Source of the DNA: Pusillimonas sp. UBA3987
GTDB lineage: Bacteria; Pseudomonadota; Gammaproteobacteria; Burkholderiales; Burkholderiaceae_B
DNA: 64,000 bases
NCBI GenBank assembly: GCA_002384935.1
Contig: DGCD01000009.1
Span: forward strand, 62,001 to 126,000
Direction of reading: 5' to 3'
How positions within the stretch are numbered: the first letter of the stretch is position 1; each line of letters starts with the position of its first letter. Position numbers and translations under genes: made by a program. Below, in pieces: positions 35,429 to 44,892 of this stretch. Under the pieces are notes generated by a model. The model made no database searches. It was not told where the DNA came from and was given only the letters and a program-made list of their open reading frames with translations.

Positions 35429-37478
35429 CCAAACCCAATAACGTTTCCGGGTGAACGGGCCGCCCAAGCAGATAACCTTGCAGATAGTCACAACCCAAAT
35501 CCATCAGCAAATCATGTTGTTCGGGCGTTTCCACCCCTTCAGCCACCACTCTCAAGCCCAGCTTGTTCGCCAGCGTTACCACGGCTTCGACAATTGCGAC
35601 ATCCTCTTTTCGAAAAGTAAGATCATGAACGAAGCCTCGATCAATTTTCAACTCGGAAACCGGTAAACGCTTTAAATAAAGCAAACTGGAATACCCGGTG
35701 CCGAAATCGTCGATTGCAATACGCACTCCCAGGCGTCGTAAATTCTGCAAAATGACGATGCTGATCTCGGCATTCTGCATGGCCGTTGTTTCAGTGATCT
35801 CCAGGGTCAGCGACTCAGGCTTGATTCGATAACGATCAAGAATAACCTCCAGCATTTCGACCAAACCGGAATGACTGAACTGCATGGCAGACAAATTGAC
35901 AGCAACGCGTGCCTGCGCCCAGCCCGCATCCTGCCAACGTCGTAATTGCGAACATGCCTGGTCAAGCACCCACTCGCCAATGGGCACAATCAAACCGGTT
36001 CGTTCGGCCATGGGAATAAAACTGTCGGGCGCCACCGGCCCGTGTTCCGGATGTGTCCAGCGCAATAGCGCTTCCGCACTGGCTAGAGTGCCATCTTGCG
36101 CATCATAAATAGGTTGATAAACCAGGCTTAACTGGTCACTTTCCATGGCAATGCGAAAGTCGTGGAGCAAGCGCAATTGCTCGTATACGTTGTCGTTCAT
36201 CGACGATTCAAAAAAACGATAGGTATTGCGACCCGAGGTCTTTGCATGTCGACGTGCTGCGTCGGCATTGGCCAGCAACGTTTCTCTGAGCGTCCCGTCT
36301 TCGGGGCACAACGCAACGCCAATACTGACTGAAATATGCAAATCGCGACCCACGATATGAAACGGCGCCTGCACCAGCCGCAGATATTTATCAGCCATGA
36401 GATTGGCATCATCAGGCTTGGAAATGAACGCCTGCAGAATGAACTCGTCGCCCGCCAGCCGAGCCAGCGTATCCTGCACCCGAATGCCATTTTGCAGCCG
36501 CTTCGCTATGGAAACCAGCAACTGATCGCCAACATGGCGCCCGTAGGCATCATTAATCACCTGGAAACCGTCGACATCGATCATGAATACGGCGAAATAA
36601 CCCCCGTTTTTCTTGACGCTTTGAACCGCCTGGTCGAGTTGATCTTCAAAGAAAACCCGATTCGGCAGTTGGGTCAGGCCATCGTGCACAGACAAGTGCT
36701 CAAGGCGATCGGTGGCCTTGCGCAACGATTTGCTTAAGGAGGTTGACTTCAATTGCATTCGGTTATCGAGAATCGAAACCACCAAGGTCGCCAATAACGC
36801 TGCAAGCGTGACCGAAATGGTTAACAAAGCCAGCCAATAGACGTTTACGCCGGTTGATGCCGCTCCGCAAATGCTCCCCAATGGAAATTGAGCTGCCGCC
36901 ATCCCGGTGTAATGCATACCGGCGATCGCGCCCCCCATCACAACCGAGGCCCCCACCCGCAGGGCTTTTACATAGTCAAGGTTCTTGCGCAAGCGAAACG
37001 CCAGCCACAGCGCCGCCACCGAGGCCCCAAACGCAATAAGCAGCGAAAGCGCAACCCACGAAGGGAGGTAGTCGATACCGGGCTGCATCAGCATGGCGCC
37101 CATGCCGGTGTAATGCATACTGGCGATGCCCGTAGCCATAATGAACCCGCCCGCCAGCAATCGATACCATGGCAAAGTTTCACGACACACTAACCACAAG
37201 GCGTAGCCCGATGAGGCGATTGCCATTAAAAGGGATAGCGCGGTTACAAAGGGATCATACCCAAGCGGGATCGGCAGATTAAAGGCCAGCATGCCCACAA
37301 AATGCATGGACCAGACACCCAGCCCCATGGCGCACGCTCCGCCAACCAACCACCAACGGGCCGCGACCCCGCGGCTGGACGCGACGCGGCTGGCCATGTC
37401 AAGGGCCGTATACGATGCCAGCATGGCAACAGCCAGAGACCAGAGTACCAGTGAAGGGTTATAGGAACTTTCCAGCAT
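35388..37478 (-). CDS. MHYT-GGDEF-EAL c-di-GMP enzyme
   Basis: A 696-residue membrane protein. The seven-helix MHYT sensor occupies about residues 1-240 and has its three signatures SMHFVGM, SMHYTGM and GMHYTGM, proposed to bind a metal and sense a gas. The GGDEF domain (about 265-425) has AGDEF at its active site and an upstream RVQD inhibitory site five residues before it. The EAL domain (about 435-690) is complete: EALLRW, VNLSAMQF, EITET, IDDFGTG, LKIDRGF, AEGVET. It may be mainly a phosphodiesterase controlled by the GGDEF domain. AGDEF variants can still be cyclases. Confidence 0.93.
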   Translation of the reverse strand: MLESSYNPSLVLWSLAVAMLASYTALDMASRVASSRGVAARWWLVGGACAMGLGVWSMHFVGMLAFNLPIPLGYDPFVTALSLLMAIASSGYALWLVCRETLPWYRLLAGGFIMATGIASMHYTGMGAMLMQPGIDYLPSWVALSLLIAFGASVAALWLAFRLRKNLDYVKALRVGASVVMGGAIAGMHYTGMAAAQFPLGSICGAASTGVNVYWLALLTISVTLAALLATLVVSILDNRMQLKSTSLSKSLRKATDRLEHLSVHDGLTQLPNRVFFEDQLDQAVQSVKKNGGYFAVFMIDVDGFQVINDAYGRHVGDQLLVSIAKRLQNGIRVQDTLARLAGDEFILQAFISKPDDANLMADKYLRLVQAPFHIVGRDLHISVSIGVALCPEDGTLRETLLANADAARRHAKTSGRNTYRFFESSMNDNVYEQLRLLHDFRIAMESDQLSLVYQPIYDAQDGTLASAEALLRWTHPEHGPVAPDSFIPMAERTGLIVPIGEWVLDQACSQLRRWQDAGWAQARVAVNLSAMQFSHSGLVEMLEVILDRYRIKPESLTLEITETTAMQNAEISIVILQNLRRLGVRIAIDDFGTGYSSLLYLKRLPVSELKIDRGFVHDLTFRKEDVAIVEAVVTLANKLGLRVVAEGVETPEQHDLLMDLGCDYLQGYLLGRPVHPETLLGLVTADKRVVHAVQP

Positions 37479-37619
37479 GTAAACAGGCGTCTCCTGCGGT
37501 CAACAAGCCCAGCAACTAAATACGTTATAACGACAGGTCGCCCCAAAAATTAAGGGCATAAATTGTTACAGTCATTTGATCGCTAAACTGTACATTTAAC
37601 ACTGCTTTAAAACAATTAA

Positions 37620-39566
37620 ATGTCTGTTAATCGCACAACCCAAATCACTGAAAATGTATTGGCCGGCCCCATTCTTCGACGGATGGAAAGCAGGCGTATT
37701 GTGTTCTGGCTGGCTACACGTGCACCCTGCAAGTGGCGTCTTTCAGTAGAAGGCCTGGCAAACGGCACCCAACTTGCTCCAAATGCAACGCCGGTCCGAA
37801 TCGGCCGCCACTGCTTTTTATACCTTCTGGACTTCACGCTTGATTCGGACCTGCCTGCCGACCAGGCCCTTCCTTACGACCTGCAGTGGCAAAGCGAAGC
37901 ATTCGACAACAAAACAAACTGGGTCAGCATCCGGGAATGGGCACCCGACCTGTGCCAGGATGGCCACACGCTTCCACAATTCGTCAGGCGCGCGCGCCTT
38001 GCCAGCGTGCTGCACGGGTCGTGCCGCAAACCGCACCATCCGTGTGAAGACGGCCTCGTTGCGGCCGATGACTGGTTGAATCATAAGGCAGACAAACCGG
38101 AAAGCTGGCCGGCTTTCTTGTTGCTGACGGGTGATCAAGTATACGTAGACGACGTCGCCGGCCCAATGCTCACAGCCATTCACGAACTGATTGAAGAGTT
38201 GGGCCTTTACGATGAACAGATAGAGGAGGCCCTGGTTCCCGACAGCCAGACCCTGTACAAAAGCGAATACAACTACTATCGGCGCAGCGAACTGCTGCCC
38301 GATGTCCGGCCCAACGACCCCTTGCGGAAACGGTTCTTCGAAGGCGCGAAAAAACCCGTCTTCACCACCACCAGTGCCGATAACCATCTCGTGACCTTGG
38401 CCGAAATATTGGCAATGTATTTATTGGTTTGGTCCCCCGTCGCATGGGACTGCCTGCCTGAAGGCCCACCCTCAGGACTGAGTGAAGACGAAACCCAACG
38501 CTACTGCAAGGAACGCGAAACCCTGGCTCAATTCGTCACAGGGCTCAGCTCGGTGCGGCGCCTGCTGGCCCATGTACCCACCCTGATGATCTTTGATGAC
38601 CACGACGTAACAGACGACTGGAATCTGACGGCCGACTGGGAGCAAACGGCATACGGCCATCCTTTTTCACAGCGAATCATCGGCAACGCACTGGTGGGTT
38701 ACATGCTCTGCCAAGGCTGGGGCAACAATCCCGATGCATTTAAACACGAGACCCTCGGGAAACTGCAAACATGGTCGCAGTCGCCCACCAAACCGCACCA
38801 AGACGACCTGATTCATCATTTACTGCATTTTCATCATTGGGAATACAGCCTGGAAACAACGCCGAAACTACTGGTGATGGATACACGCACACGACGCTGG
38901 CGATCGGAACGAAACCTGAATCGCCCCTCGGGCCTGATGGACTGGGAGGCACTGACAGAGCTGCAGGCAGAGCTGTTGAACCACGATTCAGTAGTCATGG
39001 TGTCGCCAGCACCGATTTTTGGTGTAAAACTGATCGAGGTGGTGCAAAAGTGTTTTAGCTTTGCCGGAAAGCCATTGCTCGTTGATGCGGAAAACTGGAT
39101 GGCTCACAAGGGTACGGCCAGCGCCATTCTGAATATTTTCCGACACACGCGAACACCGGCCCACTTTGTCATTCTTTCAGGAGACGTGCACTACTCGTTT
39201 GTTTACGGCATTCGGCTTAGGTCGCAGCGCGGGACTCCCCATTTATGGCAAATTACCAGTAGTGGGGTCAAGAACGAATTCCCGCGCAAGTTGCTGGATA
39301 CGCTGGACCGATTAAGCAGATGGCTTTTTTCACCCCGCTCACCATTGAACTATTTCACCCGGCGCCGGGGTATGACAATCAGCCCCTTCAAACCCGATAA
39401 CGCATCACACGGTGAGCGCCTGCTGAATCAGGCCGGTATCGGCTACGTTGAATTTGCCGAAGACGGGCAACCCACTTATGTTGAACAGATCAGCAAGCAA
39501 AAACGCACGCAATTCCGTTTAGATGCCCCGGAAGAGTCGTCGTTAACCCCAGGAGAAACACAATGA
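37620..39566 (+). CDS. PhoD-like metallophosphoesterase, cytoplasmic
   Basis: A 648-residue protein of the PhoD-like phosphatase superfamily. Metal-binding motifs are LLTGDQVYVDD near 168-178, FDDHDVTDDWN near 327-337 and LSGDVHYS near 520-527. There is no signal peptide, unlike secreted PhoD phosphodiesterases. The N-terminal phrase LAGPILRR at 14-21 is typical of this family and supports the ATG at 37620, although no ribosome site is visible. The substrate is unknown. Its stop overlaps the start of the dienelactone-hydrolase gene (ATGA). Confidence 0.8.
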   Translation: MSVNRTTQITENVLAGPILRRMESRRIVFWLATRAPCKWRLSVEGLANGTQLAPNATPVRIGRHCFLYLLDFTLDSDLPADQALPYDLQWQSEAFDNKTNWVSIREWAPDLCQDGHTLPQFVRRARLASVLHGSCRKPHHPCEDGLVAADDWLNHKADKPESWPAFLLLTGDQVYVDDVAGPMLTAIHELIEELGLYDEQIEEALVPDSQTLYKSEYNYYRRSELLPDVRPNDPLRKRFFEGAKKPVFTTTSADNHLVTLAEILAMYLLVWSPVAWDCLPEGPPSGLSEDETQRYCKERETLAQFVTGLSSVRRLLAHVPTLMIFDDHDVTDDWNLTADWEQTAYGHPFSQRIIGNALVGYMLCQGWGNNPDAFKHETLGKLQTWSQSPTKPHQDDLIHHLLHFHHWEYSLETTPKLLVMDTRTRRWRSERNLNRPSGLMDWEALTELQAELLNHDSVVMVSPAPIFGVKLIEVVQKCFSFAGKPLLVDAENWMAHKGTASAILNIFRHTRTPAHFVILSGDVHYSFVYGIRLRSQRGTPHLWQITSSGVKNEFPRKLLDTLDRLSRWLFSPRSPLNYFTRRRGMTISPFKPDNASHGERLLNQAGIGYVEFAEDGQPTYVEQISKQKRTQFRLDAPEESSLTPGETQ

Positions 39567-40444
39567 ACCGTATTTCCGATGCAGATCTCGATAGTCACCT
39601 CCCTCCTTTACAGCTGAACCGGCGCGGCTTCATGGCAACCGCACTGGCAACCGGCTTCACGCTTGCCGCCGGTCCACTGAACGCCCAGTCCATTATTCGC
39701 ACCAATACCGAAGGGCTAACGGCAGGCGAAATCATGATCCCGGTGGACGGCGGTGAGGTCCCCGGCTATCGGGCCATGCCAGCCGGAAAAGAAAACGTTC
39801 CGGTTATTCTCGTCGTGCAGGAAATTTTCGGCGTTCATGAATACATTAAAGACGTTTGTCGACGTCTGGCCAAGCAGGGCTACATGGCGATTGCACCAGA
39901 GCTGTATGCACGCCAGGGCGACCCATCAAAATATACGGAAATCCCCAAACTGTTCAGTGAGATTGTCAGCAAAGTGCCGGATACCCAGGTCATGAGCGAC
40001 CTTGACGCCAGTGTGAAATGGGCGGGCTCGAATGGTGGCAACACGCAGGATATCGGCATAACCGGTTTTTGCTGGGGCGGACGCATTGTGTGGCTTTACA
40101 CGGCACACAACCCGAACGTAAAGGCGGGCGTTGCATGGTACGGACGCCTGGTTGGCGACAACACCGAACTGACGCCAAAGCATCCGGTGGATATCGCAGC
40201 GTCTTTAAACGGCCCTGTTCTGGGCTTGTATGGCGGCAAAGACGCCGGCATCCCTGCGGACACGATTGAAGCCATGGAGGCTCAATTGGAAAAAGGCAAC
40301 GCAGCCGCCAAAGCATCGAAGTTCATTGTTTATCCCGACGCGCCACATGCCTTTCACGCTGACTACCGCCCCAGCTATCGCGAAAACGCAGCCAAAGCAG
40401 GATGGAAAGAGGCGCTTGAATGGTTCGACACGTACCTTAAATAA
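39563..40444 (+). CDS. Dienelactone hydrolase family protein with Tat signal
   Basis: A 293-residue alpha/beta hydrolase. The N-terminus has a twin-arginine signal (NRRGFMA at 19-25, then a hydrophobic stretch and AQS near 41-43), so it is probably exported folded to the periplasm. The catalytic triad of the family is present: Cys170 in GFCWGG, Asp227 in GGKDAG and His262 in PDAPHAFH, with Glu87 in QEIFG. Proven members hydrolyse dienelactone in chlorocatechol breakdown, but periplasmic relatives are uncharacterised. It is translationally coupled to the PhoD-like gene. Confidence 0.87.
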   Translation: MNRISDADLDSHLPPLQLNRRGFMATALATGFTLAAGPLNAQSIIRTNTEGLTAGEIMIPVDGGEVPGYRAMPAGKENVPVILVVQEIFGVHEYIKDVCRRLAKQGYMAIAPELYARQGDPSKYTEIPKLFSEIVSKVPDTQVMSDLDASVKWAGSNGGNTQDIGITGFCWGGRIVWLYTAHNPNVKAGVAWYGRLVGDNTELTPKHPVDIAASLNGPVLGLYGGKDAGIPADTIEAMEAQLEKGNAAAKASKFIVYPDAPHAFHADYRPSYRENAAKAGWKEALEWFDTYLK

Positions 40445-40506
40445 GTGCCAGACATGCGCCACCTGCTGCGCGTTGGTTGTCTGAATAGCCGTACTGGACA
40501 GCCATG

Positions 40507-41616
40507 TCAGCCAAAGCCGGTCTGATGCAGATAATCGATAACAGCATCCTGCGGTCCGCTGAATGCGATGCGGGCCGCTTTCTTTTCACGTTGCGAGGCA
40601 TACATTGGATCGTAATACTCGCGCAAAAGACCTTCAATCCAAACGCGATGCAAACTCACGTCGCCTGAACACCGTTGCGCCTGCAGCGCCGTCTGCATGG
40701 CGGCATCGAAACGCTGGTAGCGTTCGTGACCCAATCGCTTCAGGATATTGGCCAGACTTTGCCGTAAACGTTGCGCAAATAACTGAAAACCCTCCTGCTC
40801 GCCTTCCAGCGCGATGAAATCCTGTGACAAGCTCACCACATAGTCATGCAGAATACGTGCAACACGATTGTCGAAAGTATCCTCCAGCCATACCACCGGC
40901 ATCGATTGCATGCGTTGATACAGGCTCAATGGGACAGCACAACTGCCCACCAGCCGTGACTCATCTTCAAGCACAAAACGATGCCTGCCATTGGCCTGGG
41001 AACGCATTAACGCAATAGCCAGGCTGTTTTCGAAATCAATTTGGGCGGGTTGCGGCGTGGCACGCTTGCCGAAACTGGACCCCCGATGATTGGCCAAACC
41101 CTCCAGATCCAGCCCTGAGTGCAAACGTTTCAATACCGCTGTCTTACCGCAACCGGTTAATCCGCCGACCAGCACAAACTCGCACCGGCTCAAGGCCTTC
41201 TCGATCTCCTCCAGCAGCGAACCCCGCATGGCTTTATAGCCGCCTGCAACCCGGGGGTAGTGCACACCCGTCTCGGCCAACCAGGACTGCACCAGGCTCG
41301 AGCGCAAGCCACCCCTGAAGCAATAAAGGCAACCCTCGGGATGCGCCTTGGCAAAACCGAGCCAGGCTTCGATACGCCCGGCCTTTACGGAACCTGAGAC
41401 CAGCTTGTGTCCCAGTTCAATTGCGGCTTGTTGTCCGTGCTGTTTGTAGCAGGTACCGACTTTCTGGCGCTCGATGTCGTTCATTAGCGGCAAATTCACC
41501 GCGCCGGGGAACGCCCCCTTTTTGAACTCGACGGGCGCCCTTACATCCATAAGCGGCACTGAATCAAGGAACAGGCGGCGAAAATCGGCAATAGTATCGG
41601 TCACAATAAAGGTCAA
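40507..41616 (-). CDS. mnmH: tRNA 2-selenouridine/geranyl-2-thiouridine synthase
   Basis: A 369-residue two-domain enzyme that swaps sulfur for selenium at the wobble 2-thiouridine of certain tRNAs. The N-terminal rhodanese domain has Cys99 in YCFRGG, and the C-terminal ATPase-like domain has the P-loop GGLTGCGKTA (151-160). It needs selenophosphate from SelD, which is not seen here. The ATG overlaps the stop of livF by four bases, so it is the last gene of a transport and metabolic operon, an unexpected place for a tRNA-modification gene. Confidence 0.93.
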   Translation of the reverse strand: MTFIVTDTIADFRRLFLDSVPLMDVRAPVEFKKGAFPGAVNLPLMNDIERQKVGTCYKQHGQQAAIELGHKLVSGSVKAGRIEAWLGFAKAHPEGCLYCFRGGLRSSLVQSWLAETGVHYPRVAGGYKAMRGSLLEEIEKALSRCEFVLVGGLTGCGKTAVLKRLHSGLDLEGLANHRGSSFGKRATPQPAQIDFENSLAIALMRSQANGRHRFVLEDESRLVGSCAVPLSLYQRMQSMPVVWLEDTFDNRVARILHDYVVSLSQDFIALEGEQEGFQLFAQRLRQSLANILKRLGHERYQRFDAAMQTALQAQRCSGDVSLHRVWIEGLLREYYDPMYASQREKKAARIAFSGPQDAVIDYLHQTGFG

Positions 41617-42320
41617 TGCCCCAAATAGGCTTGTTGAACAGCCGGGTCGTTACGCAAATCATCGGCGGTACCCTGCCCGACAATCCGGCCAGTTTCTATA
41701 AGATAACCGCGGTCGGCGATATCGAGGCTCAGATTAACATTTTGCTCTACCATGAGCACACCGACCCCCATTTCCTTAACTCGCTTGATTGCCCTGAAAA
41801 GCTCTTGCGACATCAAAGGCGACAAGCCAAGTGATGGTTCATCAAGCAACAAATAGCGGGGCGCCGACATGATTGCACGGCCCACTGCCACCATTTGCTG
41901 TTCACCGCCACTCATGGTGCCTACCCGTTGCGGCAAACGTTCGGCTAACCGGGGAAACAGATCAAGGACGTTGGCCAGATTCTCTTGCTCGTGAGGGCGG
42001 GCCCGGGGAGTGAGCGCCCCGAGCTGCAGGTTTTCCCGAACGGTGAGGTCAACGAACACGCCGCGCCCTTCGGGTACCAATGCCAACCCCTTCTCGACCA
42101 AATGATGCGGCGGGACTGCCAACAAATCTTCACCATCAAGCAAAACTTTAGCGCCCGGGAGCGGCTTGAGCATGCCACCTAAAGCCCTCAGCATGGAAGA
42201 CTTGCCCGCGCCGTTGGCACCTAAAATGACGGCAAGCTCACCTGCTCCAACCTGGATGGCGGCATTGTCCAAAGCTAGGTGCTTGCCGTAGCGTACCGAT
42301 AATTGACTCACTTCAAACAT
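41613..42320 (-). CDS. livF: Liv-type ABC transporter ATPase (LivF)
   Basis: A 235-residue ATPase of the branched-chain amino-acid/aromatic-acid (HAAT) importer family. Walker A GANGAGKSS is near 34-42, the signature MSGGEQQMVAVGRAI near 133-147, and Walker B YLLLDEPSLGLSP near 152-164. LivF energises import together with LivG. Its start overlaps the livG stop by eight bases and its stop overlaps mnmH. The substrate is set by the binding protein encoded at 44939-46171. Confidence 0.92.
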   Translation of the reverse strand: MFEVSQLSVRYGKHLALDNAAIQVGAGELAVILGANGAGKSSMLRALGGMLKPLPGAKVLLDGEDLLAVPPHHLVEKGLALVPEGRGVFVDLTVRENLQLGALTPRARPHEQENLANVLDLFPRLAERLPQRVGTMSGGEQQMVAVGRAIMSAPRYLLLDEPSLGLSPLMSQELFRAIKRVKEMGVGVLMVEQNVNLSLDIADRGYLIETGRIVGQGTADDLRNDPAVQQAYLGH

Positions 42321-43038
42321 GCGGTGCTCCCAGATAAGCGGTAATCACTTCCTCTTGAGCCAGAACCTCTTCGGTCTTGCCCTCTGCCAATTTGGCACCG
42401 GCCAACATGACGACGCAGCGATCACACAACGCACGCACCGCTTCCATGACATGCTCGACCAAAATGACCGTTAACCCTTGTGCACGTAAATTGCGAATCA
42501 GTTTGATGCCCTCTTGCAATTCAGTGGGGTTCAGCCCGGCCAGCCATTCGTCGAGCAATAACAAACGTGGCTTGAGTGCAAGCGCACGCGCTAATTCCAG
42601 ACGCTTTTGATCGATATAAGTAAGATCCACCGCCGGCGTATCGGCAAACTTGCTTAATCCCACTAATGCCAGCAATTCCAGTGCTTCGGTATGTGCCGCC
42701 GCACCGAACTTGTGATCTTTTCGATACGCCATGCCAGCCTGTACATTCTCGACGCAGGTCATCCCACTCAGTACCCGCACCAACTGGAAGGTACGCGCAA
42801 CGCCCAGGCGGGCAATTTTATAAGCGGGTAAGCCCATAAGCTCATCGGACTCCAACCGAATGCTTCCGGAGTCGGCGTGCAATGCCCCTGATATGAGATT
42901 CATGGCCGTGGTCTTGCCGGAGCCGTTCGGCCCCAGCAAACCCATGACTTCGCCCTCGGCCACCTCGAAACTCAGGCCGTCAACCGCCCTCAGACCTCCG
43001 AACGATTTTCTGAGTTCTTCAACTTTCAATAGCGTCAT
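42313..43038 (-). CDS. livG: Liv-type ABC transporter ATPase (LivG) with unusual signature motif
   Basis: A 241-residue ATPase. Walker A is GPNGSGKTT near 36-44. The region of the LSGGQ signature reads LTYIDQKRLELARAL instead of the usual LSYGQQRRLEIARAL, and Walker B is followed by DEWLAGLNPTE rather than DEPAAGLNP. The LivG-specific C-terminus ending in ITAYLGAP is present, so the assignment is firm. The changed signature may lower or retune ATP hydrolysis at one site of the LivFG dimer, or mark a subfamily for a particular substrate. Confidence 0.9.
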   Translation of the reverse strand: MTLLKVEELRKSFGGLRAVDGLSFEVAEGEVMGLLGPNGSGKTTAMNLISGALHADSGSIRLESDELMGLPAYKIARLGVARTFQLVRVLSGMTCVENVQAGMAYRKDHKFGAAAHTEALELLALVGLSKFADTPAVDLTYIDQKRLELARALALKPRLLLLDEWLAGLNPTELQEGIKLIRNLRAQGLTVILVEHVMEAVRALCDRCVVMLAGAKLAEGKTEEVLAQEEVITAYLGAPHV

Positions 43039-44000
43039 GTTTGCTCCTTACCCGCGTCGCGTTCGCGACCGCGACCGCGACGCCCGAAACGACTTTGCAG
43101 TACGCCGACAATCCCATTGGGTACTAAATACACAATAATCAGGAATACGACACCCAGGAACAAAGCGAAATGATTCGGGAAGTTGGCCGATAACACTTCA
43201 AACAAGGCCGTCAACGGAATAACGCCGGCCAAAGGCCCCAGTAAATGTCCAACGCCACCCAGCAAGGACATAATCAATACTTGGAATGATACGGTGGGGT
43301 TGAAGACAATGGCCGGGTCAATGTATGTCCAGCGCGGCGCCATAATGGCACCCACAAGCGTCATGAACGTGGCACTGATCACAAACAGGGATACTTTCGC
43401 CACGGTGGTGTTCATGCCCAGATGCCGCGCCACGTGTTCATCTTCGCCGATAACCCGCAAAGCTAACCCCAGCCTTGAGCGCCGTATCCACCAACCCGCA
43501 AAAAGCACCAGCGTCAGCAAGGCCAGCAATTGCCAATAAATATCCTCCTGGGTGATATCCAGAAAAATATAGCGTCCGATTGATTTGGTGATGTTGACCT
43601 CGTACCAGGTCACAATCTGACGAACCAACTCGGCCAGGCCAAAAGTGAAAATGACGAAGTGAATACCCGACAAACGCAGTGTTGAGAGCCCCACAACTAA
43701 CGCAAGCACAATGCCGATGAGCATGGCGACACCCAATACACCGAACCAGGGAAGCGTTTCCGAGAGCACGGCCACGGTATATGCGCCGATACCGAAAAAC
43801 GCGGTGGTCGCCAATGAAATGTAACGCGTGGGACCGGAAAAGAGCGTCCAGGCGGTGGCCAACGCGGCATACTGCAAAACATTAATGCTATAGGCCAGGA
43901 AATAACTGCTGTCTATCAGCAACGGCAAGGCCGCCACAATAATTAAGACAACGACAACCAAGAGAAAGCCCGGAGAGAGCATGGCGTTATTTTGATTCAT
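43035..44000 (-). CDS. livM: Liv-type ABC transporter permease (LivM)
   Basis: A 321-residue inner-membrane permease with about nine hydrophobic helices. The LivM patterns ALATAWTLFSGPTRYISLATTAFFGIGAY near 48-76 and VIGEDEHVARHLGMNTTVAK near 183-202 (the coupling loop that meets the ATPases) are clear. The C-terminus is strongly basic (RFGRRGRGRERDAGK). It overlaps livG by four bases and livH by four, so the permease pair is translated in a coupled way. Confidence 0.9.
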   Translation of the reverse strand: MNQNNAMLSPGFLLVVVVLIIVAALPLLIDSSYFLAYSINVLQYAALATAWTLFSGPTRYISLATTAFFGIGAYTVAVLSETLPWFGVLGVAMLIGIVLALVVGLSTLRLSGIHFVIFTFGLAELVRQIVTWYEVNITKSIGRYIFLDITQEDIYWQLLALLTLVLFAGWWIRRSRLGLALRVIGEDEHVARHLGMNTTVAKVSLFVISATFMTLVGAIMAPRWTYIDPAIVFNPTVSFQVLIMSLLGGVGHLLGPLAGVIPLTALFEVLSANFPNHFALFLGVVFLIIVYLVPNGIVGVLQSRFGRRGRGRERDAGKEQT

Positions 44001-44872
44001 TTGCCGGCCCTCCCGAAAATGCCTTGCGGACGCAACAGCAACACCAGCAGGAAAATAGTAAATGTCGCCGCCATGGTTAAGCCCGGATCAACAAAACGGG
44101 ACACCAGCGTTTCAACGACCCCCAGCAACAAGCCGGCCAGAATACAACCCAGCAAATTTCCCACGCCGCCCATAATGACAATGACCAGCGCCTTCATGGT
44201 GAACGCCACGCCAATGTAGGTGCTGAACGGAAGAAACATGCTTACCAGAACCCCGGCACCCACGACCAATGCGCCGCCCAGGGCGAAGGCAAATGCAGCC
44301 ATGGCACGAGGATTGATTCCCACCAAATGCGCAAACTGAGGCGCGTTGGCCATGGCGCGCAACGACGCACCCCATCGCGACTTCACCAGCACAAAATAAA
44401 CCGCCAGGCCAATGACAAGTGCCGCGCCCGCCGCCAACAAGCGATTGGCCGCAACCGCAGCGCCCAGCACATTAACTGGCACGGTTAAATAATCATAGCT
44501 GTAATAATTGCCACCGAAGATAATGAGCAAAATGCCCTGTACGACAAACAAAATGCCGAACGTAGCCAAAATGCTATCAACCTCAAGTGCGTCGGCGGTT
44601 GGCGAGCGTCGCACCAACGGCGTAAGCAATAATTGGTAAATTACCCACTGCAGCGCAAAACCCAGCGGCACGGCAACGGCCAGCGCCATCAATGGGTGCA
44701 CGCCCAGGCTGGTAACCAACCAATAAGAAAAAAATGCCGCAGCCACCATGAATTCGCCGTGCGAAAGATTCATGATGCGCGCAACCCCGTACTGCAGCGT
44801 CAGCCCCATGGCAATCAACGCATACAGCCCGCCCAGCGTCAGTGACGCCAGCAAAAGCTCAATGAACAACAT
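43997..44872 (-). CDS. livH: Liv-type ABC transporter permease (LivH)
   Basis: A 291-residue inner-membrane permease with eight or so helices. LivH landmarks are LGGLYALIAMGLTLQYGVARIMNLSHGEF, split over the first two helices, and the cytoplasmic loop SLRAMANAPQFAHLVGINP near 169-187. It lies 66 bases downstream of the binding-protein gene; that gap contains a long stem-loop. With LivM, LivG, LivF and the binding protein it makes a full HAAT-family importer. Confidence 0.9.
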   Translation of the reverse strand: MLFIELLLASLTLGGLYALIAMGLTLQYGVARIMNLSHGEFMVAAAFFSYWLVTSLGVHPLMALAVAVPLGFALQWVIYQLLLTPLVRRSPTADALEVDSILATFGILFVVQGILLIIFGGNYYSYDYLTVPVNVLGAAVAANRLLAAGAALVIGLAVYFVLVKSRWGASLRAMANAPQFAHLVGINPRAMAAFAFALGGALVVGAGVLVSMFLPFSTYIGVAFTMKALVIVIMGGVGNLLGCILAGLLLGVVETLVSRFVDPGLTMAATFTIFLLVLLLRPQGIFGRAGK

Positions 44873-44892
44873 GTTTTTCCCCTGAACTGGAG

